From DATARH01 sp050246595 (GTDB lineage: Bacteria; Pseudomonadota; Alphaproteobacteria; ATCC43930; CGMCC-115725): a stretch of DNA of 64,000 nucleotides. This document shows, piece after piece, positions 49,043 through 57,238 of this stretch. The number at the start of each line of letters is the position of its first letter. Position 1 is the stretch's first letter. The notes beneath the pieces are model-generated. The model was not told where the DNA came from. It worked only from the letters and a program-made list of their open reading frames with translations, and did not search any database. The stretch spans positions 1 to 64,000 of the forward strand of contig JBFWVT010000010.1 in assembly GCA_050246595.1 (NCBI GenBank), written 5' to 3'. Both the position numbers and the translations under genes were made by a program.

Positions 49043-50050
49043 TTACACGCTTGCCGCCGGATAAACCCCCATCCGTCGCCCCTTCTCGATGACCAGCGCA
49101 GTGATCGCATCGACATGCGGGGTCGGCACGCCGGCGACGCGGGCGAAGGCCTGCACCGAAGTAAGAATCCCGTCGATCTCGGGCGGGCGGCCGGTCTCGA
49201 AATCCTGCAGCATCGAGGATTTGTGCGGCATGGTCGGCGCCCGGGGGTAGGCGGTCTCGACCGTGATTCCGGGATCGATGCCGTGCGCGCGCGCCGTCGC
49301 CAGACCCTCGCTCATCAGCGCCTTGCACAACTCGAACAATTCGGGATGGCGCGAAATCGCGATGATCGGCTCGCCGGTCATCGTGCAGATCGGGCTGGTG
49401 CTGAGGTTGCGCAGCAGTTTCTCCCAGATCTCGTTGCGGATCGCGGTGCTGACCGGGGCGCTGAGACCGGCCCGCTCGAACGCGGCCGAGATCGCCAGAA
49501 CCCGACGCGATTGCGTGCCGTCCGGCTCGCCCAAGGTGAACCGGTTGCGGGTGCCCGGCGAATTGCGCACGATCCCCGGCTCGACGACGGCGTTGGCCGA
49601 GGCGATCATGCAGCCGATCACCCGTTCAAGGCCGATCGTGCGCGCCAGCACGCCGCCAGGGTCGAGACGCGACAGGTCGGGGCGCGGCAGGCCGTTGTCG
49701 GAGCACCGATAAAGATACCACCACGGGATGCCGTTCATCGCGAAGACGACGCTGGTCGCCGGACCGAGCAACGGCGCGATCGCCGAGGCGGCCTGCGGCA
49801 GAGTGGAGGATTTCAGCGCGACAAAGACGACATCCTGGACCCCCAGGGTTTCCGGCCGGTCGGTCGCGCGGATGCGCGCGTCGTAGCGCTCGTCGCCGAT
49901 CCACAGGGTCAGACCGCGTTGCCGGATCGCATCGAGCTGGGCACCGCGCCCGACCGCCGCGACCTCGATGCCGGCCGAAGCCGCTCCGGCGTCGAGCCGG
50001 GCCGCGACATGCCCGCCGACCGCGCCGACGCCGAAAACCGTTATCTTCAT
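49043..50050 (-). CDS. Ketopantoate reductase family protein (ApbA/PanE-like)
   Basis: Encodes 335 residues from the ATG at 50050 (MKITVFGVGAVGGH). The N-terminal NADP-binding motif GVGAVGGHVAARL, the VFVALKSSTLPQA strand and the central catalytic-lysine helix IWEKLLRNLSTSPICTMTGE are as in 2-dehydropantoate 2-reductase. PanE makes pantoate for coenzyme A, but many paralogs reduce other 2-oxo acids, and this one is not in a pantothenate gene context, so no symbol is given. The C-terminal YPRAPTMPHKSSMLQDFETG is well conserved in the family. Confidence 0.88.
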   Translation of the reverse strand: MKITVFGVGAVGGHVAARLDAGAASAGIEVAAVGRGAQLDAIRQRGLTLWIGDERYDARIRATDRPETLGVQDVVFVALKSSTLPQAASAIAPLLGPATSVVFAMNGIPWWYLYRCSDNGLPRPDLSRLDPGGVLARTIGLERVIGCMIASANAVVEPGIVRNSPGTRNRFTLGEPDGTQSRRVLAISAAFERAGLSAPVSTAIRNEIWEKLLRNLSTSPICTMTGEPIIAISRHPELFELCKALMSEGLATARAHGIDPGITVETAYPRAPTMPHKSSMLQDFETGRPPEIDGILTSVQAFARVAGVPTPHVDAITALVIEKGRRMGVYPAASV

Positions 50051-50193
50051 CGGGAACCCGTCTCCGCACGAGAGAGTGATGCCGGGAGAGAGTGTCCGGT
50101 CGCCGCGCCGCCGCCAAGCCTTTCTCGCTCCTTTTACGCTGATGCTATCCGCCCGACAGCATGACCTTTTCTGTGGCCGCACCCCCACTCTAA

Positions 50194-50289
50194 CCCTCCC
50201 CCGCAAGCGGGGGAGGGAACAATCGGAGACCCTTCCGCGCTTGCAGGGGAGGGGACAATCGGAAACCCTCCCCCGCTTGCGGGGGAGGG
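50194..50289. repeat. Tandem palindromic repeat, three 36-bp units
   Basis: Three hairpins start at 50194, 50230 and 50266, exactly 36 bp apart. The first and third are perfect (CCCTCCCCCGC with its complement around a 2-nt loop); the second is degenerate. They are separated by ACAATCGGA-type linkers repeated in each unit. The array is flanked by CCCCCAC and GGTGGGGG, which could pair across the whole array. Confidence 0.9.
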
Positions 50290-50333
50290 CAGGGTGGGGG
50301 TATCGCTCGGGGTCTCAGGCGGTGGGTGTCATT

Positions 50334-50741
50334 GTGCGGCTCGCTCTGCTGCTGTTCACCACGCTGATGCCGGTTCCGGCGGGGGCAATTGACCTGTTCG
50401 CCCGGCATCATGTCTCGGTCGAATTCGCCACCGCCGACGGCAAGCCGCTCGCCGATGCCGAGGTGCGCGTCTTTGCGCCGGGACAGCCGCACATCCCCGC
50501 GCGCACCGGCCGCACCGACAAAGAGGGAAAATTCGAGTTTCCGGCCGACGAGGAGGGGTTCTGGACCGCCGAGGCGCGCGCCGGCAACGAGATCGCCCGC
50601 GCCACGGTCCGGGTCGGCACGCCGGGTCAGCGCCGCGAACCGGTGTCGCCGGTATGGGTGATCGGCGGGCTGCTGGTGCTGCTGATCGGCGCGCTCGGTG
50701 TGCGGGTTGCGCTTGCCCGCCGTCGCCGTCAGGCGAAGTAG
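50334..50741 (+). CDS. Periplasmic-facing carboxypeptidase-regulatory-like domain protein with C-terminal membrane anchor
   Basis: Encodes 135 residues from a GTG at 50334; another GTG lies at 50322. After a signal peptide (RLALLLFTTLMPVPAGA) comes one Ig-like domain of the carboxypeptidase-regulatory/DUF4198 type: VSVEFATADGKPLADAEVRV, then RTDKEGKFEFPADEEGFWTA. Residues about 108-128 form a membrane helix (VWVIGGLLVLLIGALGVRVA) with an Arg-rich cytoplasmic end. Similar small proteins accompany nickel/cobalt ECF transporters, but no such genes are here. Its 3' end overlaps the convergent DegT gene by 13 bp. Confidence 0.75.
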   Translation: MRLALLLFTTLMPVPAGAIDLFARHHVSVEFATADGKPLADAEVRVFAPGQPHIPARTGRTDKEGKFEFPADEEGFWTAEARAGNEIARATVRVGTPGQRREPVSPVWVIGGLLVLLIGALGVRVALARRRRQAK

Positions 50742-51856
50742 GCGCGGATCGCCGCGACGACCCGCTCGACCGAGCCGGCCGGCAATTGCGGAAACATCGG
50801 CAGGCTCAGGATGCAGGGCGCAGCGCGCGTCGTCTCGGGCAGACCGGACGGGAACTCGGCGAGCCGCCCCCGATAGGTCGGTTGCAGATGAACCGGCGCC
50901 GGATAATGGATGCCGGTGCCGATGCCCGCCCGGCCCAGATGCTCGCGCAACGGATCGCGGTCGGTATCGCGGGTGCGGATCACGTATTGATGAAAGACGT
51001 GGCCGCATTCCGGCCGGCGCGGCGGCGGATCGAGCGGCAGCCCGGCAAGTCCCGCATCATAGCGCGCCGCGATCCTCCGACGGCTTGCGTTGTCGGCGCC
51101 AAGACGCGGCAGTTTCGCGCCGAGGATCGCGGCCTGGACCGGGTCGAGCCGCGTGTTGATCCCGACCCGCGCGCTGATGTAGCGATCGCGCCAGCCGTAC
51201 TCGCGGATTTCGCGCAGCGCGGCAGCCAGCGCCGGGTCGCCGGTCGCGGTCATTCCGGCGTCGCCGAGAGCGCCGAGATTTTTTGTCGGATAAAAGCTGA
51301 AACAGGCGATGTCGCCGATGCCGCCGGTCTTTCTGCCGCGATAATGCGCGCCGTGGCTCTGCGCGCAATCCTCGATGACGCGCAACCCCCGCCGCCGCGC
51401 CAGCCGCGTGATCGGCTCCATATCGGCCGGCTCGCCGTAGAGATGAACCGGCAGCACGGCGGCCGGGCGCCCTGCGAGCGGTGCGTCGAGCGCCCCTTCG
51501 AGCGCGGCCGGGTCCATCGTAAAGCCGTTCGGCTCGATATCGACCAGTACCGGCACGGCCCCGGCGCGCTCGATCGCGGCGACGGTCGCCACCGCGGTAT
51601 GCGAGACCGTAAAGACCAGATCGCCGGCCCCGATGCCGCAGGCCCGCAAGGCCAGCTCGATCGCGTCGGTGCCGCTGCCGACCCCGACCGCGTGCTCGGT
51701 CCCGAGCCAGGCGGCGAACGCCTGCTCGAACGCGGCGACCTCGCCGCCGAGAATGTATTGTCCGCCGGCCAGGACGCGGGAAACCGCGGCGTCGATTTCG
51801 GTCTGACGTTCGAGATAGCCGGCGCGCGGGTCGGTTTGCAGGATCGGGGGGTGCAT
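50729..51856 (-). CDS. DegT/DnrJ/EryC1/StrS aminotransferase
   Basis: Encodes 375 residues. This is a PLP-dependent sugar aminotransferase family protein: GVGSGTDAIELALRACGIG, VLPVHLYGEPADME, IEDCAQSHGAHYRG and FSFYPTKNLGALGDAG, with the PLP lysine at Lys192. Such enzymes transaminate keto sugars bound to nucleotides for surface polysaccharides or antibiotics. It is followed in the upstream direction by a sugar-nucleotide epimerase/dehydratase gene on the same strand (60 bp gap), probably the same pathway. The DegT C-terminal substrate loop FHQYVIRTRDTDRDPLREHL is intact. Confidence 0.92.
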   Translation of the reverse strand: MHPPILQTDPRAGYLERQTEIDAAVSRVLAGGQYILGGEVAAFEQAFAAWLGTEHAVGVGSGTDAIELALRACGIGAGDLVFTVSHTAVATVAAIERAGAVPVLVDIEPNGFTMDPAALEGALDAPLAGRPAAVLPVHLYGEPADMEPITRLARRRGLRVIEDCAQSHGAHYRGRKTGGIGDIACFSFYPTKNLGALGDAGMTATGDPALAAALREIREYGWRDRYISARVGINTRLDPVQAAILGAKLPRLGADNASRRRIAARYDAGLAGLPLDPPPRRPECGHVFHQYVIRTRDTDRDPLREHLGRAGIGTGIHYPAPVHLQPTYRGRLAEFPSGLPETTRAAPCILSLPMFPQLPAGSVERVVAAIRAYFA

Positions 51857-51916
51857 GATGACCTGTCGAATTTGCCGGTTGCGTTGGGGCGGTTCGTTGC
51901 GCCGGGGGCGGATCGG

Positions 51917-53020
51917 TCAGAGATAAAGGGAAAAATGCCGGCGGTAATAATCGAGCGCGCGCGCCAGCCCCTCATCGAGCCCGACCCGCGGCGCCCAGCC
52001 GGTCAGTTGCCGGAAACGGCGGTCGTCAGTGACAAAATCGCCGATATCGATACGCTTGCGCTCCTCGGGGAACTCGCGCCGTGCGAAATTTCCGCCGCCA
52101 TTGACCCGCACCAGCGTCTCGGCCAAAGCGAGCAGCGCATACGGCGCTTCGCCGCCGACATTGAGCGCCAGCCCCGCCGTCCGCGGGGTCAGCGCGGCGC
52201 GCAGAAACGCCTCGGCCGCATCATCGACATAGAGCAGTTCGCGCCGCTGCTCGCCGCCCCATACCTCGAAGACCTCGCCTTCGAGCGCGCGGCGCAGCCA
52301 GATGCCGAGAAAATTCTGCCGCGCGTCCCTGATCCGCATCCCCGGCCCGTACACATTGGTCAGACGCAGCGAGCGGGTGTCGATCCCGTACACGTCGTGG
52401 AACATCAGATGGTAGGCCTCGCCGGCCATCTTGTTGACGCCGTTGATGTCGGGCGGGCGCAGCGGGTGGTCTTCGTCGACCGGCAGATAGCGCGGCCGGC
52501 CGTAGATCTGGCGCGTGCCGGCATGCACGATCGTGATCTCCGGCGCCGCCTCGCGGCACAATTCGAGCAGCCGCAATTGCGCCGTGCAATTGACGGCGAG
52601 GTCGTGCTCGGGCGCGTTCATCGAGTCGAGGTGGCTGGTTTGCCCGGCCAGGTCGAACAGGAAATCCTGCCCCGCAAGCAGATGGCGTAGCGCCGCCGCG
52701 TCGCGGATATCGGCGATGTTGACCCGCGCGCGCCCTCTATCCGCCAGACTGGCGATATCGGCGATATTGGCCGGATTGGCACCGCCCTCCGGGACCATGC
52801 TGTCGAGCAATACCAGCTCGGCGCCGAACCCGGCGAGCCGGCGCGCCAGCGCCGAGCCGATCAGCCCGACGCCGCCGGTGATCAGCACGCGGGCGCCGCC
52901 GAAAACGGCAAAATCCGGGTCGCGAGCTACCGTTATCGATACCGGATCGGCGCTGCTTGGCGCGTCCGGCAAACCGGGATCGGCAACGCTGTCGATCCCG
53001 GTTGTCACTTCCTGGGGCAT
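51917..53020 (-). CDS. NAD-dependent epimerase/dehydratase (sugar-nucleotide type)
   Basis: Encodes 367 residues if it starts at the ATG at 53020 (MPQEVTTG); no start has a strong ribosome-binding site, and the conserved domain begins about 40 residues in at VLITGGVGLIGSALARRL. That is the extended-SDR NAD motif GGxGxIG. Other marks are FDLAGQTSHLDSMNAPEHDL, VHAGTRQIYGRPRYL, and LRLTNVYGPGMRI. In the usual YxxxK position the protein reads INGVNKMAGE, with Asn replacing Tyr, so catalysis may be altered. It probably provides a keto-sugar intermediate for the adjacent DegT aminotransferase. Confidence 0.85.
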   Translation of the reverse strand: MPQEVTTGIDSVADPGLPDAPSSADPVSITVARDPDFAVFGGARVLITGGVGLIGSALARRLAGFGAELVLLDSMVPEGGANPANIADIASLADRGRARVNIADIRDAAALRHLLAGQDFLFDLAGQTSHLDSMNAPEHDLAVNCTAQLRLLELCREAAPEITIVHAGTRQIYGRPRYLPVDEDHPLRPPDINGVNKMAGEAYHLMFHDVYGIDTRSLRLTNVYGPGMRIRDARQNFLGIWLRRALEGEVFEVWGGEQRRELLYVDDAAEAFLRAALTPRTAGLALNVGGEAPYALLALAETLVRVNGGGNFARREFPEERKRIDIGDFVTDDRRFRQLTGWAPRVGLDEGLARALDYYRRHFSLYL

Positions 53021-53161
53021 CACGCAGCGGGAACTCTGTTCGGCATGTGACAAGAACGTGCCGCCCGTCCGCTCTATTCCAGCGAGGGCTGGCCACCAGC
53101 ACGCCGCAGTCCCGGCTTGCGCCGGGATTGCGGTTTTGGGCTTGAGCAACCGAAATTTGCT

Positions 53162-54070
53162 TCAGTCGGGCACGCCGGCATGCGCTCGGACAAAGGCTCC
53201 GATTCGGCCGATCGCGCGGCGGGCTTCCGGCAGAATCGACGAAAACGACTGGAACACATGCGGCATGCGCGGCCAGATTTCGAGGCGGATGTCAACGCCA
53301 GCCTCGCGCATGCGCGCCGCCATGCGCACCGAATCGTCGAGCAGGATCTCGTCGCCGCCGACCTGGATCAGCGTCGGCGGCAGACCGGAAGGATCGCCAT
53401 AGAGCGGTGAGGCGTAAGGGTGGCGCGGGTCGGCCCCGGCCAGATAGCGCGACGCGAGATATGGCACGTCGCCGGCATTCAGCATCGGGTCGGCACGGGC
53501 GTTGCGGCACACCGATGCGCCGGTCACGGCGAGATCGGTCCACGGCGACATCGCGACGATCGCGGCCGGCAGCTTCTCGCCCGTGTCGCGCGCCCGCAAT
53601 GCCAGCGCCAGTACGAGACCGCCGCCCGCCGAGTCGCCGATAAAGGCGGAACGGCGCGGGTCGGCACCCGCTTCGAGCAGACCGCGCCAGGCAGCGAGCG
53701 CGTCGTCGAGCGCCGCTGGGAACGGGTGCTCCGGCGCCAGCCGGTACTGCACCGCCGCGATCCGCGCCGCCGCCGCCGCCGCGATGCGCCACAATAGATG
53801 CACGTAGAGGTCCGGCGAGCCGGTGACATAACCGCCGCCGTGCAGAAACAGGATCTGCCGGTCGGGCCGCGACTGCGGCGTCGCGATATAGAGCGCCGGC
53901 AGCCCGCCGAGCATACCGCGCGCGATCTCGGCCTCTTTCGGCGGCGGCGGAACCCAGCGCTGGAAATTGCCGATCTGCTCGCGCCGGCGGGTAATCGTGA
54001 CATCGGGCCGGCTGGTCGGTTTCAGAAACCAGCGCAGCCCGAGACGCACGAACTCGGCCCGCAGACTCAC
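53162..54070 (-). CDS. Alpha/beta hydrolase, hormone-sensitive lipase (HSL) family
   Basis: Encodes 302 residues. The HSL oxyanion motif HGGGY (77-81) and the nucleophile motif GDSAGG with Ser147 are present, together with Asp240 (GGDEILLDD) and His271 (PHVFQSF), completing a catalytic triad. The family hydrolyses carboxyl esters of short- to medium-chain acids in the cytoplasm. The N-terminal cap about 1-60 is normal. It stands between the epimerase gene and an NTF2-like gene on the same strand without tight spacing to either. Confidence 0.94.
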   Translation of the reverse strand: MSLRAEFVRLGLRWFLKPTSRPDVTITRRREQIGNFQRWVPPPPKEAEIARGMLGGLPALYIATPQSRPDRQILFLHGGGYVTGSPDLYVHLLWRIAAAAAARIAAVQYRLAPEHPFPAALDDALAAWRGLLEAGADPRRSAFIGDSAGGGLVLALALRARDTGEKLPAAIVAMSPWTDLAVTGASVCRNARADPMLNAGDVPYLASRYLAGADPRHPYASPLYGDPSGLPPTLIQVGGDEILLDDSVRMAARMREAGVDIRLEIWPRMPHVFQSFSSILPEARRAIGRIGAFVRAHAGVPD

Positions 54071-54159
54071 CGCGGCGAACTCACCGCGACATCTCCCGAG
54101 CGCCTAGCCAGGGATCGCATGCAGCGGCAGGAACGCCGGCCAACCCATGTCTGGATGGG

Positions 54160-54621
54160 TTACGCCTGCTGCGGGAACCTGTATGACGAGCGCGCCAGCA
54201 GCTTCCAGTCGCCGTTCTGCTTCTTGTAGACCTGCATAACGCCGATTCTGGTGTTTGTCGTCTTGCCGTCGAGTTCGCTCTCGGAGACCCAGAGGTGGCG
54301 CACGATCGCGGTATCGCCGGCGATCGCGACGGTCATCTCCGGATATTCCAGCGACTTGACGGTGGACTTGCGGTTCATCACGCCGTCGATGAACTTGGCC
54401 TTGTCCTCGATGCGGCCGTCCGAGTGGCTGTAGGTGAGCTGCGGCAGCGTCATCGCCTCCAGCTTGGCCTTGTCTTTGTCCAGATACGCCTTGCGCATAT
54501 TCTCGACGACCTGCTTGACGGCCGCCTCGTCCCCCGACTGGGCCAACGCCGGGCCGATCAGGGAGGTAGCGCCGAGCGCGAGCGCGCCCGCAACGGCCAG
54601 ATCACGACGCGACAATTCCAT
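54160..54621 (-). CDS. Exported NTF2-like (SnoaL/DUF4440-type) protein
   Basis: Encodes 153 residues. The leader MELSRRDLAVAGALALGATS has the SRRDLxVxG Tat motif and an ALA-Q cleavage site. The mature part is a cone-shaped NTF2-like domain: DEAAVKQVVENMRKAYLDKD, LTYSHSDGRIEDKAKFIDGV and the C-terminal sheet MQVYKKQNGDWKLLARSSYR. Members act as small isomerases/dehydratases or as binding proteins; no catalytic residue pair can be assigned. It is between the HSL esterase and lysS on the same strand. Confidence 0.88.
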   Translation of the reverse strand: MELSRRDLAVAGALALGATSLIGPALAQSGDEAAVKQVVENMRKAYLDKDKAKLEAMTLPQLTYSHSDGRIEDKAKFIDGVMNRKSTVKSLEYPEMTVAIAGDTAIVRHLWVSESELDGKTTNTRIGVMQVYKKQNGDWKLLARSSYRFPQQA

Positions 54622-54772
54622 GGCTGTCCTCCAGATCCGTGCGGGGCGTTATCGCAAGCCCCTTTCTCCAGCCGGCGCGATTGCCGGCCGGCGGCTAGCA
54701 GCATAGCGGGATCACGCGCGATAGCGGAGGCCAATTCGGCGCCGATTGCCTCTTGCGAGGGCGGCGGCAGGC

Positions 54773-56284
54773 TCAGCGCGGACGCAGCGTCGGAAAGGCG
54801 ATCACGTCGCGGATCGACGGGCTGTCGGTCAGCAGCATCACGAGCCGGTCGATACCGATGCCAAGACCGCCGCAGGGCGGCAGCCCGTATTCGAGCGCCG
54901 TGACGTAATCCTCGTCGAGCGGTTGCGCCTCCTCGTCGCCGGCGGCACGGGCCATCATCTGCGCCTCGAACCGGACCCGCTGGTCGAGCGGGTCGTTCAA
55001 TTCCGAGAACGCGTTGGCGACCTCCCAGCCGTAAATGTAGGTCTCGAACCGTTCGACAAGGCGGGGGTCGCCAGGGTCGGCCTTGGCCAAGGGGGAGATG
55101 TCGCGCGGGAAGCCGGTGACATGGGTCGGCTGGATCAGCCGGTCCTCGACACGCGCCCCGAACACCGCTTCGAGCGCCTGCCCCCAATTCTCGCCGCCGG
55201 CGATCGCCACGCCGAGATGGCGGGCCGCCTCGCGCGCCGCCGAAGCGTCGGCGATCGCGAGAAAATCGACCCCGGTCGTCTCCCGCACCAATTCGGCCAT
55301 CGAGCGGCGCGGCCAAGGCGGGGTCAGGTCGATTTCGGTGCCGCCATAGGAGATTTTCAGCCCGCCGGTCGCGGCCTCGGCGACATGCGCGACGATCGCT
55401 TCGGTCAGCGCCATCATGCCGGTATAATCGGAATAGGCCTCGTAGAGTTCGAGCGAGGTGAATTCCGGGTTGTGCCGCGGCGACAGACCTTCGTTGCGAA
55501 AGCAGCGGTTGATCTCGAACACCTTGTCGGCGAGGCCGCCGACGACGAGCCGCTTCAGGTGCAGCTCCGGCGCGATGCGCAGATAAAGATCGATATCGAG
55601 CGCGTTGTGATGCGTGATGAACGGCTTTGCCGCGGCACCGCCGGGGATCGCGTGCAGCATCGGCGTCTCGACTTCGAGGTAGTCGCGCTCGTTCAGATAC
55701 GCGCGCATCGCCGCGACGATGCGGCTGCGCCGCCGCAATGTCTCGCGGCTCTGCGGGTTCATGATCAGATCGAGATAGCGCTGGCGGTAGCGCAGCTCGA
55801 TATCGGCCAGCCCGTGATATTTCTCGGGCAACGGACGCAGCGCCTTGGCCAGCATCGTCACCTGCTCGGCATTGACGGTCAGTTCGCCGCGCGGCGTGCG
55901 CCTGACGAGACCCTCGACCCCGATCAAATCGCCGATATCGAGCAGCTTCAGAAGCGGCAAGTCGTCCGGGCGCAGATAGTCCTTATGGGAAAAAATCTGG
56001 ATTTTTCCCGAGGCGTCGTGCAGGTCGATGAACATGCCGCTGTTGCGGATCGCGCGGATGCGGCCGGCGACGCGCACCCGGTCGCCGGTCTCGGTGCCGG
56101 CCGGGATATCGGCGTAGCGCCGGTCGAGTTCGGCGGCCTCGTGCCCGCGCGAGAAGCTGACGGGGTACGGGTCGATCCCCATGCCGCGCAGCGTTTCGAG
56201 CTTGTCGAGCCGCACCCGGCGGAACGGGTCGTCGGCTTCGCTGCCGCGTGTTGCGGAAGGATTGGCGGTATCGTCGGCGCTCAT
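54773..56284 (-). CDS. lysS: Lysyl-tRNA synthetase, class II
   Basis: Encodes 503 residues. After an OB-fold anticodon-binding domain (about 60-170; VRVAGRIRAIRNSGMFIDLH) comes the class II catalytic core with motif 2 FRNEGLSPRHNPEFTSLELY and motif 3 GLGIGIDRLVMLLTDSPSIR. It charges tRNA-Lys. Many alphaproteobacteria use the unrelated class I enzyme instead, so the class II form is a useful taxonomic clue. The conserved MNAxSR-like stretch is absent, as expected. The ATG at 56284 is the only sensible start. Confidence 0.95.
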   Translation of the reverse strand: MSADDTANPSATRGSEADDPFRRVRLDKLETLRGMGIDPYPVSFSRGHEAAELDRRYADIPAGTETGDRVRVAGRIRAIRNSGMFIDLHDASGKIQIFSHKDYLRPDDLPLLKLLDIGDLIGVEGLVRRTPRGELTVNAEQVTMLAKALRPLPEKYHGLADIELRYRQRYLDLIMNPQSRETLRRRSRIVAAMRAYLNERDYLEVETPMLHAIPGGAAAKPFITHHNALDIDLYLRIAPELHLKRLVVGGLADKVFEINRCFRNEGLSPRHNPEFTSLELYEAYSDYTGMMALTEAIVAHVAEAATGGLKISYGGTEIDLTPPWPRRSMAELVRETTGVDFLAIADASAAREAARHLGVAIAGGENWGQALEAVFGARVEDRLIQPTHVTGFPRDISPLAKADPGDPRLVERFETYIYGWEVANAFSELNDPLDQRVRFEAQMMARAAGDEEAQPLDEDYVTALEYGLPPCGGLGIGIDRLVMLLTDSPSIRDVIAFPTLRPR

Positions 56285-56516
56285 GCTGACGTGAACTGAT
56301 CGGCCCGCGAGCGGATGTCAATCCCCGCGCCGCGAAGGGCCGGTGCGAGCTTTGCGCTCAAACGTGGTCGCCACCGGTCGCGGCCCTGGCGGCTGATTCT
56401 GTCCGATGGCTGCCGTCCGCCGATTTTGCCCCACACCGTGTATTGCCCTCGACAGGCGGGCGTGGCTTATAATCGCCCCAAGGTTGGGAAGCGGTGCAGG
56501 TAACGGAAACTTCGGG

Positions 56517-56696
56517 ATGCAGGCTCTGCCGATACTGCCCTCGGACCAATCCACGCTCGATCGGGAGCAGCTCGAAGCAATCCGGCGCGTGCCCGTCGGC
56601 GCGGCCGTGCTGAGCGGCGTGGCGGTGCTGCTGCTGCTCGTTGCCTGGCTGTTGATCTATCTCCTTATCTACCTGCCACGCGGAATGATCGGGTAA
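56517..56696 (+). CDS. Cytochrome c oxidase subunit IIa-like small membrane protein
   Basis: Encodes 59 residues from the ATG at 56517. The protein has a short cytoplasmic N-terminus and one long hydrophobic helix (about 26-53; VPVGAAVLSGVAVLLLLVAW and LLIYLLIYL), the size and shape of the single-helix subunit IIa of ba3-type oxidases. It is 2 bp upstream of the subunit II gene on the same strand, the usual position. Its identity rests on context and topology more than on sequence motifs. Confidence 0.7.
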   Translation: MQALPILPSDQSTLDREQLEAIRRVPVGAAVLSGVAVLLLLVAWLLIYLLIYLPRGMIG

Positions 56697-56698
56697 CG

Positions 56699-57238
56699 AT
56701 GTCCTGGACCGAACACGACGTTGTTCGCTCGGAGCTGCGCTGGTCGTTGGTGGTCGCCGGATTTGTCGCGATCCTGTTCGCGCTGACGCTTGTTGCCGCG
56801 CTGGTGCTGCACCGCAACCCGCCCTCCAACGCGGAGCATATCGACCCGAAAACCCTGCATCTGACTGGCGAATTCACCGAGCCGAACCTCGGGACTCGGG
56901 TCGAGCCGAACGGGCAGATCACGACGCGCATCGTCGCGACGCAATTCGCCTTTGTTCCGGATTGCGTGGTCGTTCCGGAGGGGCGGGACGTGACCCTGCG
57001 CCTGGTGAGCCCCGACGTGATCCACGGCATTCTGGTGGCCGGTACGAACGTCAACACGATGGTGGTGCCGGGCTATGTCAGCCAGGTGCACACGGTGTTT
57101 CGCACGACCGGGGATCTGCTGATGCCCTGTCACGAATTCTGCGGTTTCGGACACAGCCAGATGCTGGCACGGGTTCGGGTCGTGCCGGCCAATCAGTTCC
57201 GGCCGGACGCGCAGGGGAGGGCAGGCTGTGGTTCGTAA
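56699..57238 (+). CDS. Cytochrome c oxidase subunit II, B-type (ba3-like)
   Basis: Encodes 179 residues with a single N-terminal membrane helix (about 17-38), as in ba3-type oxidases. The C-terminal cupredoxin domain carries the CuA site: His109 (DVIHGILV), then Cys144-His-Glu146-Phe-Cys148-Gly-Phe-Gly-His152-Ser-Gln-Met155. It accepts electrons from cytochrome c and passes them to subunit I. The downstream subunit I gene starts inside its last codons, an 11-bp overlap, so translation is coupled. Confidence 0.93.
   Translation: MSWTEHDVVRSELRWSLVVAGFVAILFALTLVAALVLHRNPPSNAEHIDPKTLHLTGEFTEPNLGTRVEPNGQITTRIVATQFAFVPDCVVVPEGRDVTLRLVSPDVIHGILVAGTNVNTMVVPGYVSQVHTVFRTTGDLLMPCHEFCGFGHSQMLARVRVVPANQFRPDAQGRAGCGS

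Noticed and set aside
50194..50289. Regularly spaced repeats resembling a mini-CRISPR
   Set aside because: The whole 36-bp period is repeated with no unique spacers, each unit is a near-perfect palindrome, and no cas gene is present.
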